A stretch of 64,000 nucleotides of DNA from Paenibacillus methanolicus (GCF_008124765.1 NZ_VNHS01000021.1:1-64000); one strand, 5' to 3'. Positions 9,009 through 17,853 are shown, counted from the stretch's first letter. Notes: a model not told the origin generated them from the sequence alone. Program-made: numbers and translations.

Positions 9009-9263
9009 TTATTTTGTAACGGGCGCCGGCATTTCGGACAAACAAGAGTGGCAAATGATTTTGCCCTTGAAGTAAGTCACGTTCTCCGCGTTGCCGCAGA
9101 AGATGCAGGCAGGCTCGTATTTTTTAAGCATGATACGCTCGCCGTCCACATAAATTTCAAGCGCGTCTTTCTCTCCGATGCCGAGTGTGCGGCGGAGCTC
9201 GATTGGGATAACTACACGCCCGAGCTCATCAACTTTCCGTACGATTCCAGTCGATTTCATCAT
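9009..9263 (-). CDS. abrB: Transition-state regulator AbrB
   Basis: 84 residues. The N-terminal swapped-hairpin DNA-binding domain reads STGIVRKVDELGRVVIP and continues to KKYEP at residue 51. The C-terminal multimerisation part carries C53, C56, C71 and C74, two CxxC pairs typical of the Paenibacillus form. AbrB represses many post-exponential genes. The upstream frame is open to 9362 but includes the promoter and operator, so the start is the ATG at 9261-9263, with GAGAGGAG upstream. The only core regulatory gene on the minus strand here. Promoter, Spo0A boxes and terminator are all visible. Confidence 0.95.
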   Translation of the reverse strand: MMKSTGIVRKVDELGRVVIPIELRRTLGIGEKDALEIYVDGERIMLKKYEPACIFCGNAENVTYFKGKIICHSCLSEMPAPVTK

Positions 9264-9293
9264 GATGGTCCGTGCTCCTCTCAAATACATATA

Positions 9294-9312
9294 TTCGTCA
9301 TTATTCGACAAA
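9294..9312 (-). promoter_or_regulatory. Tandem Spo0A boxes of abrB
   Basis: On the minus strand the sequence is TTTGTCGAATAATGACGAA. The first nine bases are a perfect 0A box (TTTGTCRAA) and the second box AATGACGAA follows directly. It lies downstream of the abrB promoter, where bound Spo0A~P would block transcription. From memory the B. subtilis abrB operator is almost identical. Confidence 0.88.
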
Positions 9313-9333
9313 ATTCTATCATTTCTTTTCTCT

Positions 9334-9362
9334 ATAGTACCAACGTTTCCCATAATAGTCAA
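9334..9362 (-). promoter_or_regulatory. SigA promoter of abrB
   Basis: On the minus strand TTGACT (9362-9357), 17 bp, TACTAT (9339-9334). Transcription would start about 10 bp before the 0A boxes, giving repression by steric block. Confidence 0.8.
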
Positions 9363-9477
9363 CCTCGAAAACCCTGTTAAATTTGGGTAATTATCAAAGG
9401 ATCGGCGCTAGAACGGGGTTTTGGGCTATATATATCGTACAATATTATGTCGGGTTTTGGAAACGGCATCGCGACAC

Positions 9478-9541
9478 TTTTCGACAAATATATTAGGATT
9501 GTGTCGAATTATTGTCGAATAGCGGAATGATAGCTTAATAC
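9478..9541 (+). promoter_or_regulatory. Cluster of Spo0A core boxes over a putative promoter of the HD gene
   Basis: Three perfect seven-base 0A cores: TTCGACA (reverse) at 9480-9486, TGTCGAA at 9502-9508 and TGTCGAA at 9513-9519. The last two are exactly 11 bp apart. The third overlaps TTGTCG (9512-9517), which with an 18-bp spacer faces TAATAC (9536-9541), a -10-like element before the HD-phosphohydrolase gene. A box overlapping the -35 is the arrangement at Spo0A-activated promoters. The boxes could alternatively act from upstream on abrB. Confidence 0.6.
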
Positions 9542-9621
9542 TGGTAGTGGTTTCTCGCATTTAAAAGTCTTGAAAGGTATTATTAGGTAAGAAGGGGAAC
9601 GAAGATAGGAGGGTGAGGCTT

Positions 9622-10929
9622 ATGGATAGCCGACTGCAGCCATTGGCGGAGGAGAAGGTCTTTAAGGATCCGGTGCATAAATACATCTACGTGCAGGACC
9701 GCACGATATGGAATTTGATCAATACGAAAGAGTTCCAACGGCTTCGGCGCATTCGTCAGCTGGGTACCTCGTATTTGACTTTCCATGGGGCGGAGCACAG
9801 CCGATTCTCCCATTCGCTCGGCGTGTACGAAATTACGCGTAAAATCATTTCGCAATTCGAACGCGGCGGTTACGAGGACTGGCCGAAGGATGAGAAGCTG
9901 GTGACGTTGTGCGCGGCGCTGCTGCACGATGTCGGACACGGTCCTTTCTCCCACTCCATCGAAGAGGTGTTCGATACCCATCACGAGGATTGGACATGCC
10001 GCATATTATTAGAAGAAACCGAAGTTAACCGCGTCCTTCGCGAGGTCGATCCCGGCTTCCCGGAGCAAGTCGCGGCAGTCATACGCAAAACGTACGAGAA
10101 GCCGATCGTTATCAGCCTTGTCTCCAGCCAAATGGACGCCGATCGCATGGACTACCTGCTGCGCGACGCTTATTTTACGGGTGTTAACTACGGTACGTTC
10201 GATCTGGAGCGCATCCTGCGCGTGCTGCGGCCGCATAAAGGACGCATCGTCGTGAAAGAGAGCGGGATGCACGCCGTCGAGGACTATCTGATGTCCAGGT
10301 ACCAAATGTACTGGCAAATTTATTTCCATCCCGTCACACGCAGTTCGGAAATCATTCTGCGTCAAATCCTGCGTCGGGCTAAAGAGCTTTATATGAATGG
10401 TTATGCATTCGGGTGGATGATCGAACCGATACGCAGGCTCATTAGCGGCACGATCGACGTCCCGAGTTACCTGGCGCTGGACGAGGCTTCGATGCAGACG
10501 GCCTTTACGCTTTGGCAGTCGGAAGAGGATGCGCTGCTAGCCGACTTATGCCGCCGATTCATCGACCGCAAGCTGTATAAGTATGTAACGATGGATGAGG
10601 CGGACGAGTCGTTGTGGGCTTCAATCCGGGAGCAGTTTGCCGCCATCGGGTTGCATCCGGATTACCACTTGGAAGTCGATTTTCCCTTTGATTTGGCGTA
10701 CGCTGTCTATCGACCGGGGACGCGCGGCGCGAAGAAGAACGATAAGCCGCCGATTCTCGTGCTGGACCGCGACGACGTCGTATCGGAGATTTCGCAAAAA
10801 TCCGATATTATTCGCTCGATTACCGGCATGCACAGAGGGAAATACCATCTGTATTACCCGTACGAACCGCTGCTTGAATCAGCGAACAAGCTGAGTCCCG
10901 ACCTTCGCAAGCTGTTTGAACTGGATTAG
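9622..10929 (+). CDS. HD-domain phosphohydrolase (YwfO-like)
   Basis: 435 residues. The metal-binding HD motif is visible: H59/H64 in AEHSRFSHSLG, then LLHDVGHGPFSHS at residues 100-112, and a conserved MDADRMDYLLRDAYFTGV further on, as in SAMHD1/YwfO-type dNTP or nucleotide phosphohydrolases. The true substrate is unknown. ATG 9622 is preceded by AGGAGGG at an ideal 8 nt; the in-frame GTG at 9613 overlaps that site and is rejected. It is divergent from abrB, with Spo0A-like boxes at its promoter. In B. subtilis metS occupies this place, so the gene is an accessory to the conserved order. Confidence 0.88.
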   Translation: MDSRLQPLAEEKVFKDPVHKYIYVQDRTIWNLINTKEFQRLRRIRQLGTSYLTFHGAEHSRFSHSLGVYEITRKIISQFERGGYEDWPKDEKLVTLCAALLHDVGHGPFSHSIEEVFDTHHEDWTCRILLEETEVNRVLREVDPGFPEQVAAVIRKTYEKPIVISLVSSQMDADRMDYLLRDAYFTGVNYGTFDLERILRVLRPHKGRIVVKESGMHAVEDYLMSRYQMYWQIYFHPVTRSSEIILRQILRRAKELYMNGYAFGWMIEPIRRLISGTIDVPSYLALDEASMQTAFTLWQSEEDALLADLCRRFIDRKLYKYVTMDEADESLWASIREQFAAIGLHPDYHLEVDFPFDLAYAVYRPGTRGAKKNDKPPILVLDRDDVVSEISQKSDIIRSITGMHRGKYHLYYPYEPLLESANKLSPDLRKLFELD

Positions 10930-10947
10930 AGAGGAGTTTCGCCCTTC

Positions 10948-11721
10948 ATGTTAATCGACACGCATACCCACTTGGATTCGCATAAATTCGACGACGACCG
11001 CGCGGAAGTCATCGAACGGGCCCGCGCCGCCGGTGTCGAATTACTGGTAAATATCGGATTCAACCGAGAGACCATTCCGACGACGATAGCGCTTGCCGAA
11101 CAGTACGATTTCATCTACGCGGCGGTAGGGTGGCACCCGACCGACAGCCTCGATTACGGTCCATCCGACCTCGATTGGATCGCCTCGCTGTGCGATCATC
11201 CGAAGGTGGTCGCGATCGGGGAAATCGGTCTCGACTATTATTGGGATACGTCGCCTAAGGATGTGCAGAAGCGGGTATTTCGGGAGCAAATCGAGCTCGC
11301 GAAATCCAAGCGAAAGCCAATCGTCATCCATAATCGGGATGCGCACGAGGACGTTGTTAGGATTTTGAAAGAAAGCGATGCCAAGCAAGTCGGCGGGATC
11401 ATGCATTGCTTCTCCGGTAGCTGGGAGACGGCCAAGCAGTGCTTGGACATGAACTTCTATATTTCGTTCGGCGGACCGGTCACGTTCAAGAACGCGCGGG
11501 TGCCCAAAGAGGTGCTGGCGAAGGTTCCGTTGGACCGTTTGCTGATCGAAACGGATGCGCCTTATTTGGCCCCCCACCCTCATCGAGGCAAGCGAAACGA
11601 GTCCGCTTTCGTCCGTCTTGTAGCAGAAACCGTTGCGGAAATAACAGGAAAAAGACTGGAAGAAATCGCTGAAATCACGAGCGAAAACGCCAGGAAATGT
11701 TTTTCCATCGGACGAAAATAG
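10948..11721 (+). CDS. yabD: TatD family metal-dependent deoxyribonuclease (YabD/DayD)
   Basis: 257 residues, a TIM-barrel metallohydrolase. LIDTHTHLDS supplies H6 and H8; AIGEIGLDYY contains the acidic ligand; PIVIHNRDAHED and GIMHCFSG add further histidines; LIETDAPYLAP ends the active site. Predicted 3'-5' exonuclease or D-aminoacyl hydrolase activity is family knowledge only. AGAGGAG precedes the ATG. It starts 18 bp after the HD gene and is probably co-transcribed with it. Confidence 0.93.
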   Translation: MLIDTHTHLDSHKFDDDRAEVIERARAAGVELLVNIGFNRETIPTTIALAEQYDFIYAAVGWHPTDSLDYGPSDLDWIASLCDHPKVVAIGEIGLDYYWDTSPKDVQKRVFREQIELAKSKRKPIVIHNRDAHEDVVRILKESDAKQVGGIMHCFSGSWETAKQCLDMNFYISFGGPVTFKNARVPKEVLAKVPLDRLLIETDAPYLAPHPHRGKRNESAFVRLVAETVAEITGKRLEEIAEITSENARKCFSIGRK

Positions 11722-11837
11722 CCCAAAACGAGAGCATTTTGAATGATTCGGGTGAAAAAACTTGTTTTGGTTGGATAAATTGCGGTTTTTTCGAGAGTTT
11801 TTCCTTTAAATTCGGTAAAATCGTCCTTTATCTCATC

Positions 11838-11867
11838 TTTACAATCTGGAGCAAAAGACGGTATCAT
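11838..11867 (+). promoter_or_regulatory. Candidate promoter of the c-di-AMP riboswitch transcript
   Basis: TTTACA, 18 bp, TATCAT. It would start transcription around 11875, just before the riboswitch aptamer. The stretch 11722-11837 is AT-rich and otherwise holds no gene that I can support. Confidence 0.5.
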
Positions 11868-11902
11868 TCATCTCAGGGCTTTCAAGATGTATTCCATTTC
11901 CA

Positions 11903-12092
11903 ATAACGCTTAGTCTCCAAATTGGAGAGCGGGGGAACCAAATGAGGACTTGTGCCGGGGTATGCGAGGCACGCAAAGTCGCGTTGAATTCTTCTAGGGG
12001 TGAATTTCCGCTGCGGCGCGCTTAACTAGTGCCGACAGCCGAATAGGGCGACTCTCTCGCCCGAATCCGACAGCTAACCTCGCAAGCGTCAT
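11903..12092 (+). promoter_or_regulatory. Cyclic-di-AMP riboswitch (ydaO/yuaA leader)
   Basis: Consensus blocks occur in order: CGCTTAGTCTCC, GAGAGCGGGGGAACC, GGGGTGAATTTCCGC, a variable arm, GGGCGACTCTCTCGCCCGAA, then TCCGACAGCTAACCTCG and closing AAGCGT. ACGCT (11906-11910) pairs with AGCGT (12085-12089) as P1. This class senses c-di-AMP and usually turns expression off. It precedes a 3D-domain cell-wall protein gene, a typical target. Confidence 0.93.
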
Positions 12093-12140
12093 AAGAGAGA
12101 TCAACTCGTGCATCCATTCCATGCTACCCGTGTCCCACAG

Positions 12141-12179
12141 GAAGCCACGAAGCAGATCTTCTGTCGTCGGCTTCTTTTT
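12141..12179 (+). terminator. Riboswitch expression-platform terminator
   Basis: Stem GAAGCC/GGCTTC extended internally (ACGA.../...TCGT-like pairing), followed by TTTTTATTTT. It sits about 50 nt after the aptamer and would stop transcription when c-di-AMP is bound. Confidence 0.85.
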
Positions 12180-12229
12180 ATTTTGAATATTGCGAATTGT
12201 GGCGACATAGTGTGATTCATGGAGGAGGT

Positions 12230-12292
12230 ATGAGGGAGCAATTGGAAGAAGCGGGCTTCATGCGCGCTAAATCTAATAGTCGACGCGTCTAA
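12230..12292 (+). CDS. Possible 20-codon leader peptide between riboswitch and yabE
   Basis: ATG at 12230 with GGAGGAGG immediately upstream opens 20 codons (MREQLEEAGFMRAKSNSRRV) ending at TAA 12290-12292. The ribosome site is strong but unusually close. It may be chance; no homology is claimed. Confidence 0.2.
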   Translation: MREQLEEAGFMRAKSNSRRV

Positions 12293-12344
12293 ATCTATTT
12301 CATGCGTAACAGGGCGGCGGGGCTATGTAAGGAGGACCGAAGAA

Positions 12345-13454
12345 GTGGGCATAATCCAAGTTAAGGACACCCATGGGAAACGATCATCCAGCATGTCTTT
12401 CGCATTGCGATGGAAGCATGAGAACGTGCGTTTAATTGTCCTAAGCGCTATGATCTCAATCGCTATGACTTTCATGTTTCTGGTGTTGTTGTACGGAACG
12501 GCTGACAAGCGCGTCTCCGTAGTGTTGAATGGACAAGAAAACATTGTGGAAACCAAACAATGGGTCCTGCAACGCCTACTGGATGAACAAGCCATTACGG
12601 TGGGGCCGTATGATAAGGTGTCGTTGCCTTTGAATGCGGGCGTAAAAGACGGTGATCGGGTGGTCATCGAGCAAGCGGTTCCCCTAACCGTGAAGGCTGA
12701 CGGCAATGTAAGAACGGTGTACACGACAGAAAGAACGGTACAGGCGGCGATCGATCAGGCTAACATATCGATTCGCAGTGAAGACAAGGTGCTGCCGTCG
12801 AAAGACGCGGCCATCGAACCGAACATGGCCGTAACGGTCGTCCGGATCGACAAGCATGTAATGCAAAACGAGTACGATGTGCCATTCACTACTGTTACCA
12901 AGGCCGACCCGACGCTGCTTGAAGGGAAGAAGAAGACCATTCAGGCAGGCAAGGCCGGCGTTGTCGTGAAGAAATACGAGAAGGTGTTCGCAGACGGCAA
13001 GCTTGTCTCGCATACCTTCGTCTCGAAGACGACCCAAAGCGATGCGGTGAACCAAGTCGTGGCGGTCGGCACCAAGAAACCCGTGGTTATGCTGACGAAG
13101 GGCGGGGTGTCGTTCCAAGCGAAGAAGACGCTGAAGAATGTCACGCTCACCGCATATTCGGCTGGTTTGGCTTCCACGGGCAAAACCAAATCCCATCCGG
13201 GTTACGGCATCACCAGATCCGGCTCCCGCGTCACGGAAGGGCGCACGATCGCGGTTGACCCGAAGGTCATTCCGATCGGATGGTGGGTGTACATCGAAGG
13301 CATCGGATTCCGCCGCGCGGAAGATACCGGCAGTGCCATCAAAGGCAACAAGATCGACGTTTACTTCGATAGCGAAGACTATGCGGAGAAATTCGGTCGC
13401 AAGAAGGGTTACACCGTGTACGTGCTGGGTCCCAAAAAGCCCGAGGCGATCTAG
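12345..13454 (+). CDS. yabE: YabE-like cell-wall protein: DUF348, G5 and 3D domains
   Basis: 369 residues. A single membrane segment (about 31-52) anchors it; two DUF348-type repeats (about 57-170), a G5 domain (about 175-245) and a C-terminal 3D double-psi barrel (about 262-369) follow. The 3D domain shows the Asp-bearing AEDTGSAIKGNKIDVYFDS. The G5 domain binds peptidoglycan; the 3D domain is related to lytic transglycosylase MltA. Predicted role: peptidoglycan remodelling at the cell surface. GTG 12345 has TAAGGAGGA about 9 nt upstream. Expression is controlled by the upstream c-di-AMP riboswitch, linking wall turnover to the messenger. Confidence 0.9.
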   Translation: MGIIQVKDTHGKRSSSMSFALRWKHENVRLIVLSAMISIAMTFMFLVLLYGTADKRVSVVLNGQENIVETKQWVLQRLLDEQAITVGPYDKVSLPLNAGVKDGDRVVIEQAVPLTVKADGNVRTVYTTERTVQAAIDQANISIRSEDKVLPSKDAAIEPNMAVTVVRIDKHVMQNEYDVPFTTVTKADPTLLEGKKKTIQAGKAGVVVKKYEKVFADGKLVSHTFVSKTTQSDAVNQVVAVGTKKPVVMLTKGGVSFQAKKTLKNVTLTAYSAGLASTGKTKSHPGYGITRSGSRVTEGRTIAVDPKVIPIGWWVYIEGIGFRRAEDTGSAIKGNKIDVYFDSEDYAEKFGRKKGYTVYVLGPKKPEAI

Positions 13455-13514
13455 CGCGCCACAGGTGTCCGTAGTTACAATTTATCGTCAAACCGATGCA
13501 ATTATGCCATGATA

Positions 13515-13540
13515 AGAAGAGGCCTCGCCTCTTCTTTTTG
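13515..13540 (+). terminator. Terminator after yabE
   Basis: Nine-base-pair stem AGAAGAGGC/GCCTCTTCT with a CTC loop, followed by TTTTG. Confidence 0.85.
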
Positions 13541-13573
13541 TACGTTTGTCCGGAAGGGATGTCAGGGAAGTCC

Positions 13574-15015
<1,442 letters not shown>

Positions 15016-15028
15016 TAGGAGTTGCAGT

Positions 15029-15056
15029 TAACCGTGCTGAATAGGCACGGTTATTT
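15029..15056 (+). terminator. Terminator after rsmA
   Basis: Nine-base-pair stem TAACCGTGC/GCACGGTTA with a 7-nt loop, followed by TTTGG. Modest T tract. Confidence 0.65.
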
Positions 15057-15109
15057 GGCGTTTCATTATCTCTTTCCACGGATGCAGAAACTCGCCGACT
15101 GGGGAGCGG

Positions 15110-15690
15110 CCCAAGTAAGCTTTGTCCGCCAGGACAAAAGCGTGCCTCGCCCGAAAGCACCCGCCGTCCACAGCCAATCAAGCCAGCACGAAAAAAGCGG
15201 GTGTCCAGAGGGCGGCAGCCCTTGGAGTCCCCTCGGCGGAGGGCAATGCTGTCAGGTTAAGGAAAAACGGCTGGTGAAGCCAGCCGTGGCTATAGTTGCT
15301 CGGCTTACGCACATGCCTATGTCTGAGGCCGAACTTCAAAACCCACTGAAGCTTTGTCCGTTAGGACAAAAGCGTGCCACACTCAAGCCTTCCCGCCGAC
15401 CGCGAACAAACAATGCCAGCACGAAATAGGGAGTCCAGAGGGCAAAGCCCTATGGTTCCCCTCAGCGGAGGGGGAAGGGGGAGGGAGCAATAAAAGTCGG
15501 GTCAAAGGGCGGAGCCCTCTTAACCTGACAGCATTGCGGCGGAGGGGGTTGGGGGAGCGATTTTATGGAGCGACGCTCAAGAGACGGGGGTATAGCTCAC
15601 AAGCTGGGTTTCAGGGGGCACAGCCAACAAAAGGGTGCAGGGGCGAAGCCCCAAATACTAACTGAGAGTCCGAGGGCAGCCGCCCTCGAA
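15110..15690. repeat. Repeat-rich intergenic island between rsmA and yabG
   Basis: No convincing gene in about 740 bp. Two diverged direct copies, roughly 230 bp apart, share AAGCTTTGTCC-N4-GGACAAAAGCGTGCC (from 15117 and 15349; TTTGTCC/GGACAAA is a hairpin), CCAGCACGAAA, and TCCAGAGGGC...TCCCCTC.GCGGAGGG. AATGCTGTCAGGTTAAG (15246-15262) recurs inverted near 15520-15536. Further hairpins include GGGGCGAAGCCCC, GAGGGCAGCCGCCCTC and CGGCTG...CAGCCG. Open frames here consist only of repeats. Confidence 0.75.
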
Positions 15691-15708
15691 ATAGGCCCCT
15701 GTCAGGGG

Positions 15709-15737
15709 CACCAACCGCCCCCCCTTCCCATACGATA
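15709..15737 (+). promoter_or_regulatory. SigK-type promoter of yabG
   Basis: CACC at 15709-15712 (mACm), 16 bp, CATACGATA at 15729-15737 (CATANNNTA). This is a full match to the late mother-cell SigK consensus, 20 bp before the start codon of yabG, a known SigK-dependent gene in B. subtilis. Confidence 0.78.
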
Positions 15738-15757
15738 GACGAAGAGGTGATTTGCCC

Positions 15758-16642
15758 ATGAATCAAGGGGACCTGGTCGTCCGCAAATCGTATGGCGGGG
15801 ACGTCCTATTTCGCATTGCATCGTTACATCAACAGTCGGCTATGCTAAAAGGCACGGACTACCGACTGCTGGCTGATTCGCCCGTCGACGACCTGGCGGT
15901 CGTGCCCAATCCGGAGCATAGCGGAGCGGCCAGGATGGCGCGCGTGAAGGAGTACGAGTCGCTCCAGCGGATGCAGGAGCAGCGGATGCAGCAGGCGATG
16001 AAAGGGGAAGAGGAGCAGCGGCGGACGTTAACGGACACGAAACATCCGTTCTTCGAAATGCCGGGCAAGGTGCTCCACTTAGACGGAGATGCGAATTACT
16101 TAAAGAAGAGCATGCAGCTCTATTCCCAAATGCGGGTACCGGCGCATGGCGTCTACGTACACGAGTCGCAGATGGCAGAGACGGTCAGCCGGCTGCTGCC
16201 GCAATTTCGCCCGGATATTGTCGTGATCACCGGTCACGACGGGGTGCTGAAGAATCGGACGACGAATGATCTATATAGCCTGGCCAGCTACAAAAACTCG
16301 CAAAATTTCGTCAATGCCGTCCGGATCGCCCGGGACTATGAGAAAAGCCGTGATGGGCTGATTGTCGTAGCGGGAGCCTGCCAGTCCCATTTCGAGGCGC
16401 TCCTATATGCCGGCGCGAATTTCGCAAGCTCTCCGGGCCGCGTGCTCATTCACGCGCTGGATCCGGTTTATATTGCGATCAAGTCCAGTTTTACGCCCAT
16501 CAAAGAAACGGTTAACTTGCCGGACGTCATCCAAGGGACGATTAGCGGTTTTGACGGCGTGGGCGGAATCGAGACAATCGGTAAGTATCGCGTTGGGTTG
16601 CCGAAGCCAAAGACCCTGTCCGGCGTAAAGCCAACTGTTTAA
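15758..16642 (+). CDS. yabG: Sporulation-specific protease YabG
   Basis: 294 residues. The N-terminal SH3-like part (GDLVVRKSYGGDVLFRI) precedes the peptidase domain; VVITGHDGV supplies the conserved His and VVAGACQSHFEALLYAG the conserved Cys of this cysteine protease family. YabG processes spore coat proteins during coat maturation in the mother cell. ATG 15758 is preceded by AGAGGTGAT; the in-frame TTG at 15752 is rejected. A SigK-type promoter lies just upstream. Monocistronic. Confidence 0.94.
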   Translation: MNQGDLVVRKSYGGDVLFRIASLHQQSAMLKGTDYRLLADSPVDDLAVVPNPEHSGAARMARVKEYESLQRMQEQRMQQAMKGEEEQRRTLTDTKHPFFEMPGKVLHLDGDANYLKKSMQLYSQMRVPAHGVYVHESQMAETVSRLLPQFRPDIVVITGHDGVLKNRTTNDLYSLASYKNSQNFVNAVRIARDYEKSRDGLIVVAGACQSHFEALLYAGANFASSPGRVLIHALDPVYIAIKSSFTPIKETVNLPDVIQGTISGFDGVGGIETIGKYRVGLPKPKTLSGVKPTV

Positions 16643-16698
16643 TATGCCGCAAGGCGGGTGCATTATGCACCAAAATCAAAAAAACCATAAAAAATTTA

Positions 16699-16728
16699 TT
16701 GACAGGTTATTTTACATGCTGTTATAAT
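16699..16728 (+). promoter_or_regulatory. veg promoter 1
   Basis: TTGACA, 18 bp, TATAAT: both hexamers are perfect SigA consensus. Confidence 0.85.
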
Positions 16729-16736
16729 ATAAATTT

Positions 16737-16765
16737 TTGACAAACCACCTCACTCGCGCTATAAT
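16737..16765 (+). promoter_or_regulatory. veg promoter 2
   Basis: TTGACA, 17 bp, TATAAT: perfect hexamers and ideal spacing, nested 38 bp downstream of promoter 1. Predicts very strong vegetative expression. Confidence 0.9.
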
Positions 16766-16792
16766 GGACAAGGAAAGAGGTGGTAGTGGACA

Positions 16793-17065
16793 ATGGCAAA
16801 AAATGCGCTGTTGGAAATCAAACGCAGTCTGGAAGCCCATGTGGGCGCCAAGATTCGGCTTCGAGCTAACGGTGGTCGGCGAAAGACCATCGAACGTACC
16901 GGTGTGTTGGAAGAGATCTACCCTTCTGTATTCATTGTGAAGCTGGATCAGGAGGCCCACGCCTTTAAGCGCGTGTCCTACAGCTACGCGGATATTCTGA
17001 CCGAATCGGTGGAAGTAACCGTGGACAGCGACGACGGCCAGATTCGCATATCCTATTTGCAATAA
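16793..17065 (+). CDS. veg: Veg protein
   Basis: 90 residues, small beta-rich Veg family with [20 protein letters not shown] at residues 7-26 and [16 protein letters not shown] in the middle. In B. subtilis Veg is an abundant vegetative protein that promotes biofilm formation by antagonising SinR; biochemical activity is unclear. The ATG has AAAGAGGTGG upstream. Two perfect SigA promoters precede it, as expected for one of the strongest promoters known in the group. It is followed by a large terminator. Confidence 0.95.
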   Translation: MAKNALLEIKRSLEAHVGAKIRLRANGGRRKTIERTGVLEEIYPSVFIVKLDQEAHAFKRVSYSYADILTESVEVTVDSDDGQIRISYLQ

Positions 17066-17092
17066 ACTCTCCTTCCACATAGCACGACAGGC

Positions 17093-17186
17093 AAGAACGC
17101 GAATGCTTCGCGCGGCTTGAACAACGACACCACTCCAAGCGGATGTTCGGGGCTCAGGCGGCGCGAAGCAGCTCGCGTTCTTTTTG
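17093..17186 (+). terminator. Large terminator after veg
   Basis: AAGAACGCGA...GCTTCGCGC (from 17093) pairs with GCGCGAAGC...CGCGTTCTT (to 17182), followed by TTTTTG. The intervening ~50 nt form additional arms. Confidence 0.75.
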
Positions 17187-17214
17187 CGCTGGATAAAAAC
17201 GGGCGGCGAAGCGC

Positions 17215-17244
17215 TGTATAGGCAAACGCGCACAGCACAAACTA
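17215..17244 (+). promoter_or_regulatory. SigG-type promoter of sspF
   Basis: TGTATA (17215-17220), 17 bp, CAAACTA (17238-17244), a one-base deviation from CATNNTA. The location before a spore-protein gene supports it. Confidence 0.65.
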
Positions 17245-17277
17245 GAGCGTAAAGAGGTATAAAGGAGGACAAGGCAG

Positions 17278-17853
17278 ATGAGCCGCAGACGCAAAAGCAC
17301 GATGAGCGAGCAACTCAAGTACGAGCTGGCCAAAGATCTGGGCTTTTACGAAACCGTCCAAAAAGAAGGCTGGGGCGGCATACGCGCGAAAGACGCAGGC
17401 AATATGGTGAAGCGGGCCATCCAGCTGGCCGAGCAGGCTGCAGCGAAGCAGTATGAAGACGCTAGAGCAGCCGAGCGGGCCGATGCGGTTGCCCAAAGGT
17501 ATACGCAGCAGCAGCAACGTCAGACGCCGTCCTATGCAACCCAACCAAGTCAGGGAATGCAAAGGCAAGAGGAGCCCGTCTATGCCGCAACTGCTATCCC
17601 GGCAGTCGGAATAGGGGCAACGTCGCAAACAACGGCCGCGCATATCCCTTCGGGCTCGACATACGGCAGCGGGTCGGCGATAGGAAGCTATGGGCAGTCA
17701 ATCCATCCGAATCCGCAGCAGCCGCAAGCCTTCACGCAGCAAAGCCCGTATATCGCGCGTTCCCAACGCAGCCAGGCAGAGTCGGCGGCCGCGTTTATCC
17801 CGTTCGGGGCGATGCCGCGCCAAGGCGCCGAGCAGCCTTCATACCGAAACTAA
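17278..17853 (+). CDS. sspF: SspF-type small acid-soluble spore protein with long C-terminal extension
   Basis: 191 residues. Residues 1-60 carry the SspF/alpha-beta-type SASP core: [19 protein letters not shown], then [19 protein letters not shown]. SspF binds spore DNA in the forespore. Typical SspF ends near residue 61; here about 125 residues follow that are rich in Gln, Ala, Ser and Gly with no recognisable domain ([17 protein letters not shown] onwards). AAAGGAGGAC precedes the ATG and a SigG-type promoter lies about 35 bp upstream. Its position between veg and ispE matches sspF in B. subtilis. The core assignment is firm; the role of the tail is unknown. Confidence 0.88.
   Translation: MSRRRKSTMSEQLKYELAKDLGFYETVQKEGWGGIRAKDAGNMVKRAIQLAEQAAAKQYEDARAAERADAVAQRYTQQQQRQTPSYATQPSQGMQRQEEPVYAATAIPAVGIGATSQTTAAHIPSGSTYGSGSAIGSYGQSIHPNPQQPQAFTQQSPYIARSQRSQAESAAAFIPFGAMPRQGAEQPSYRN

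Noticed and set aside
15022-15665. Two open frames (15022-15429 and 15354-15665) in the island before yabG
   Set aside because: Composed of the repeat modules and hairpins, with no ribosome sites or recognisable family.
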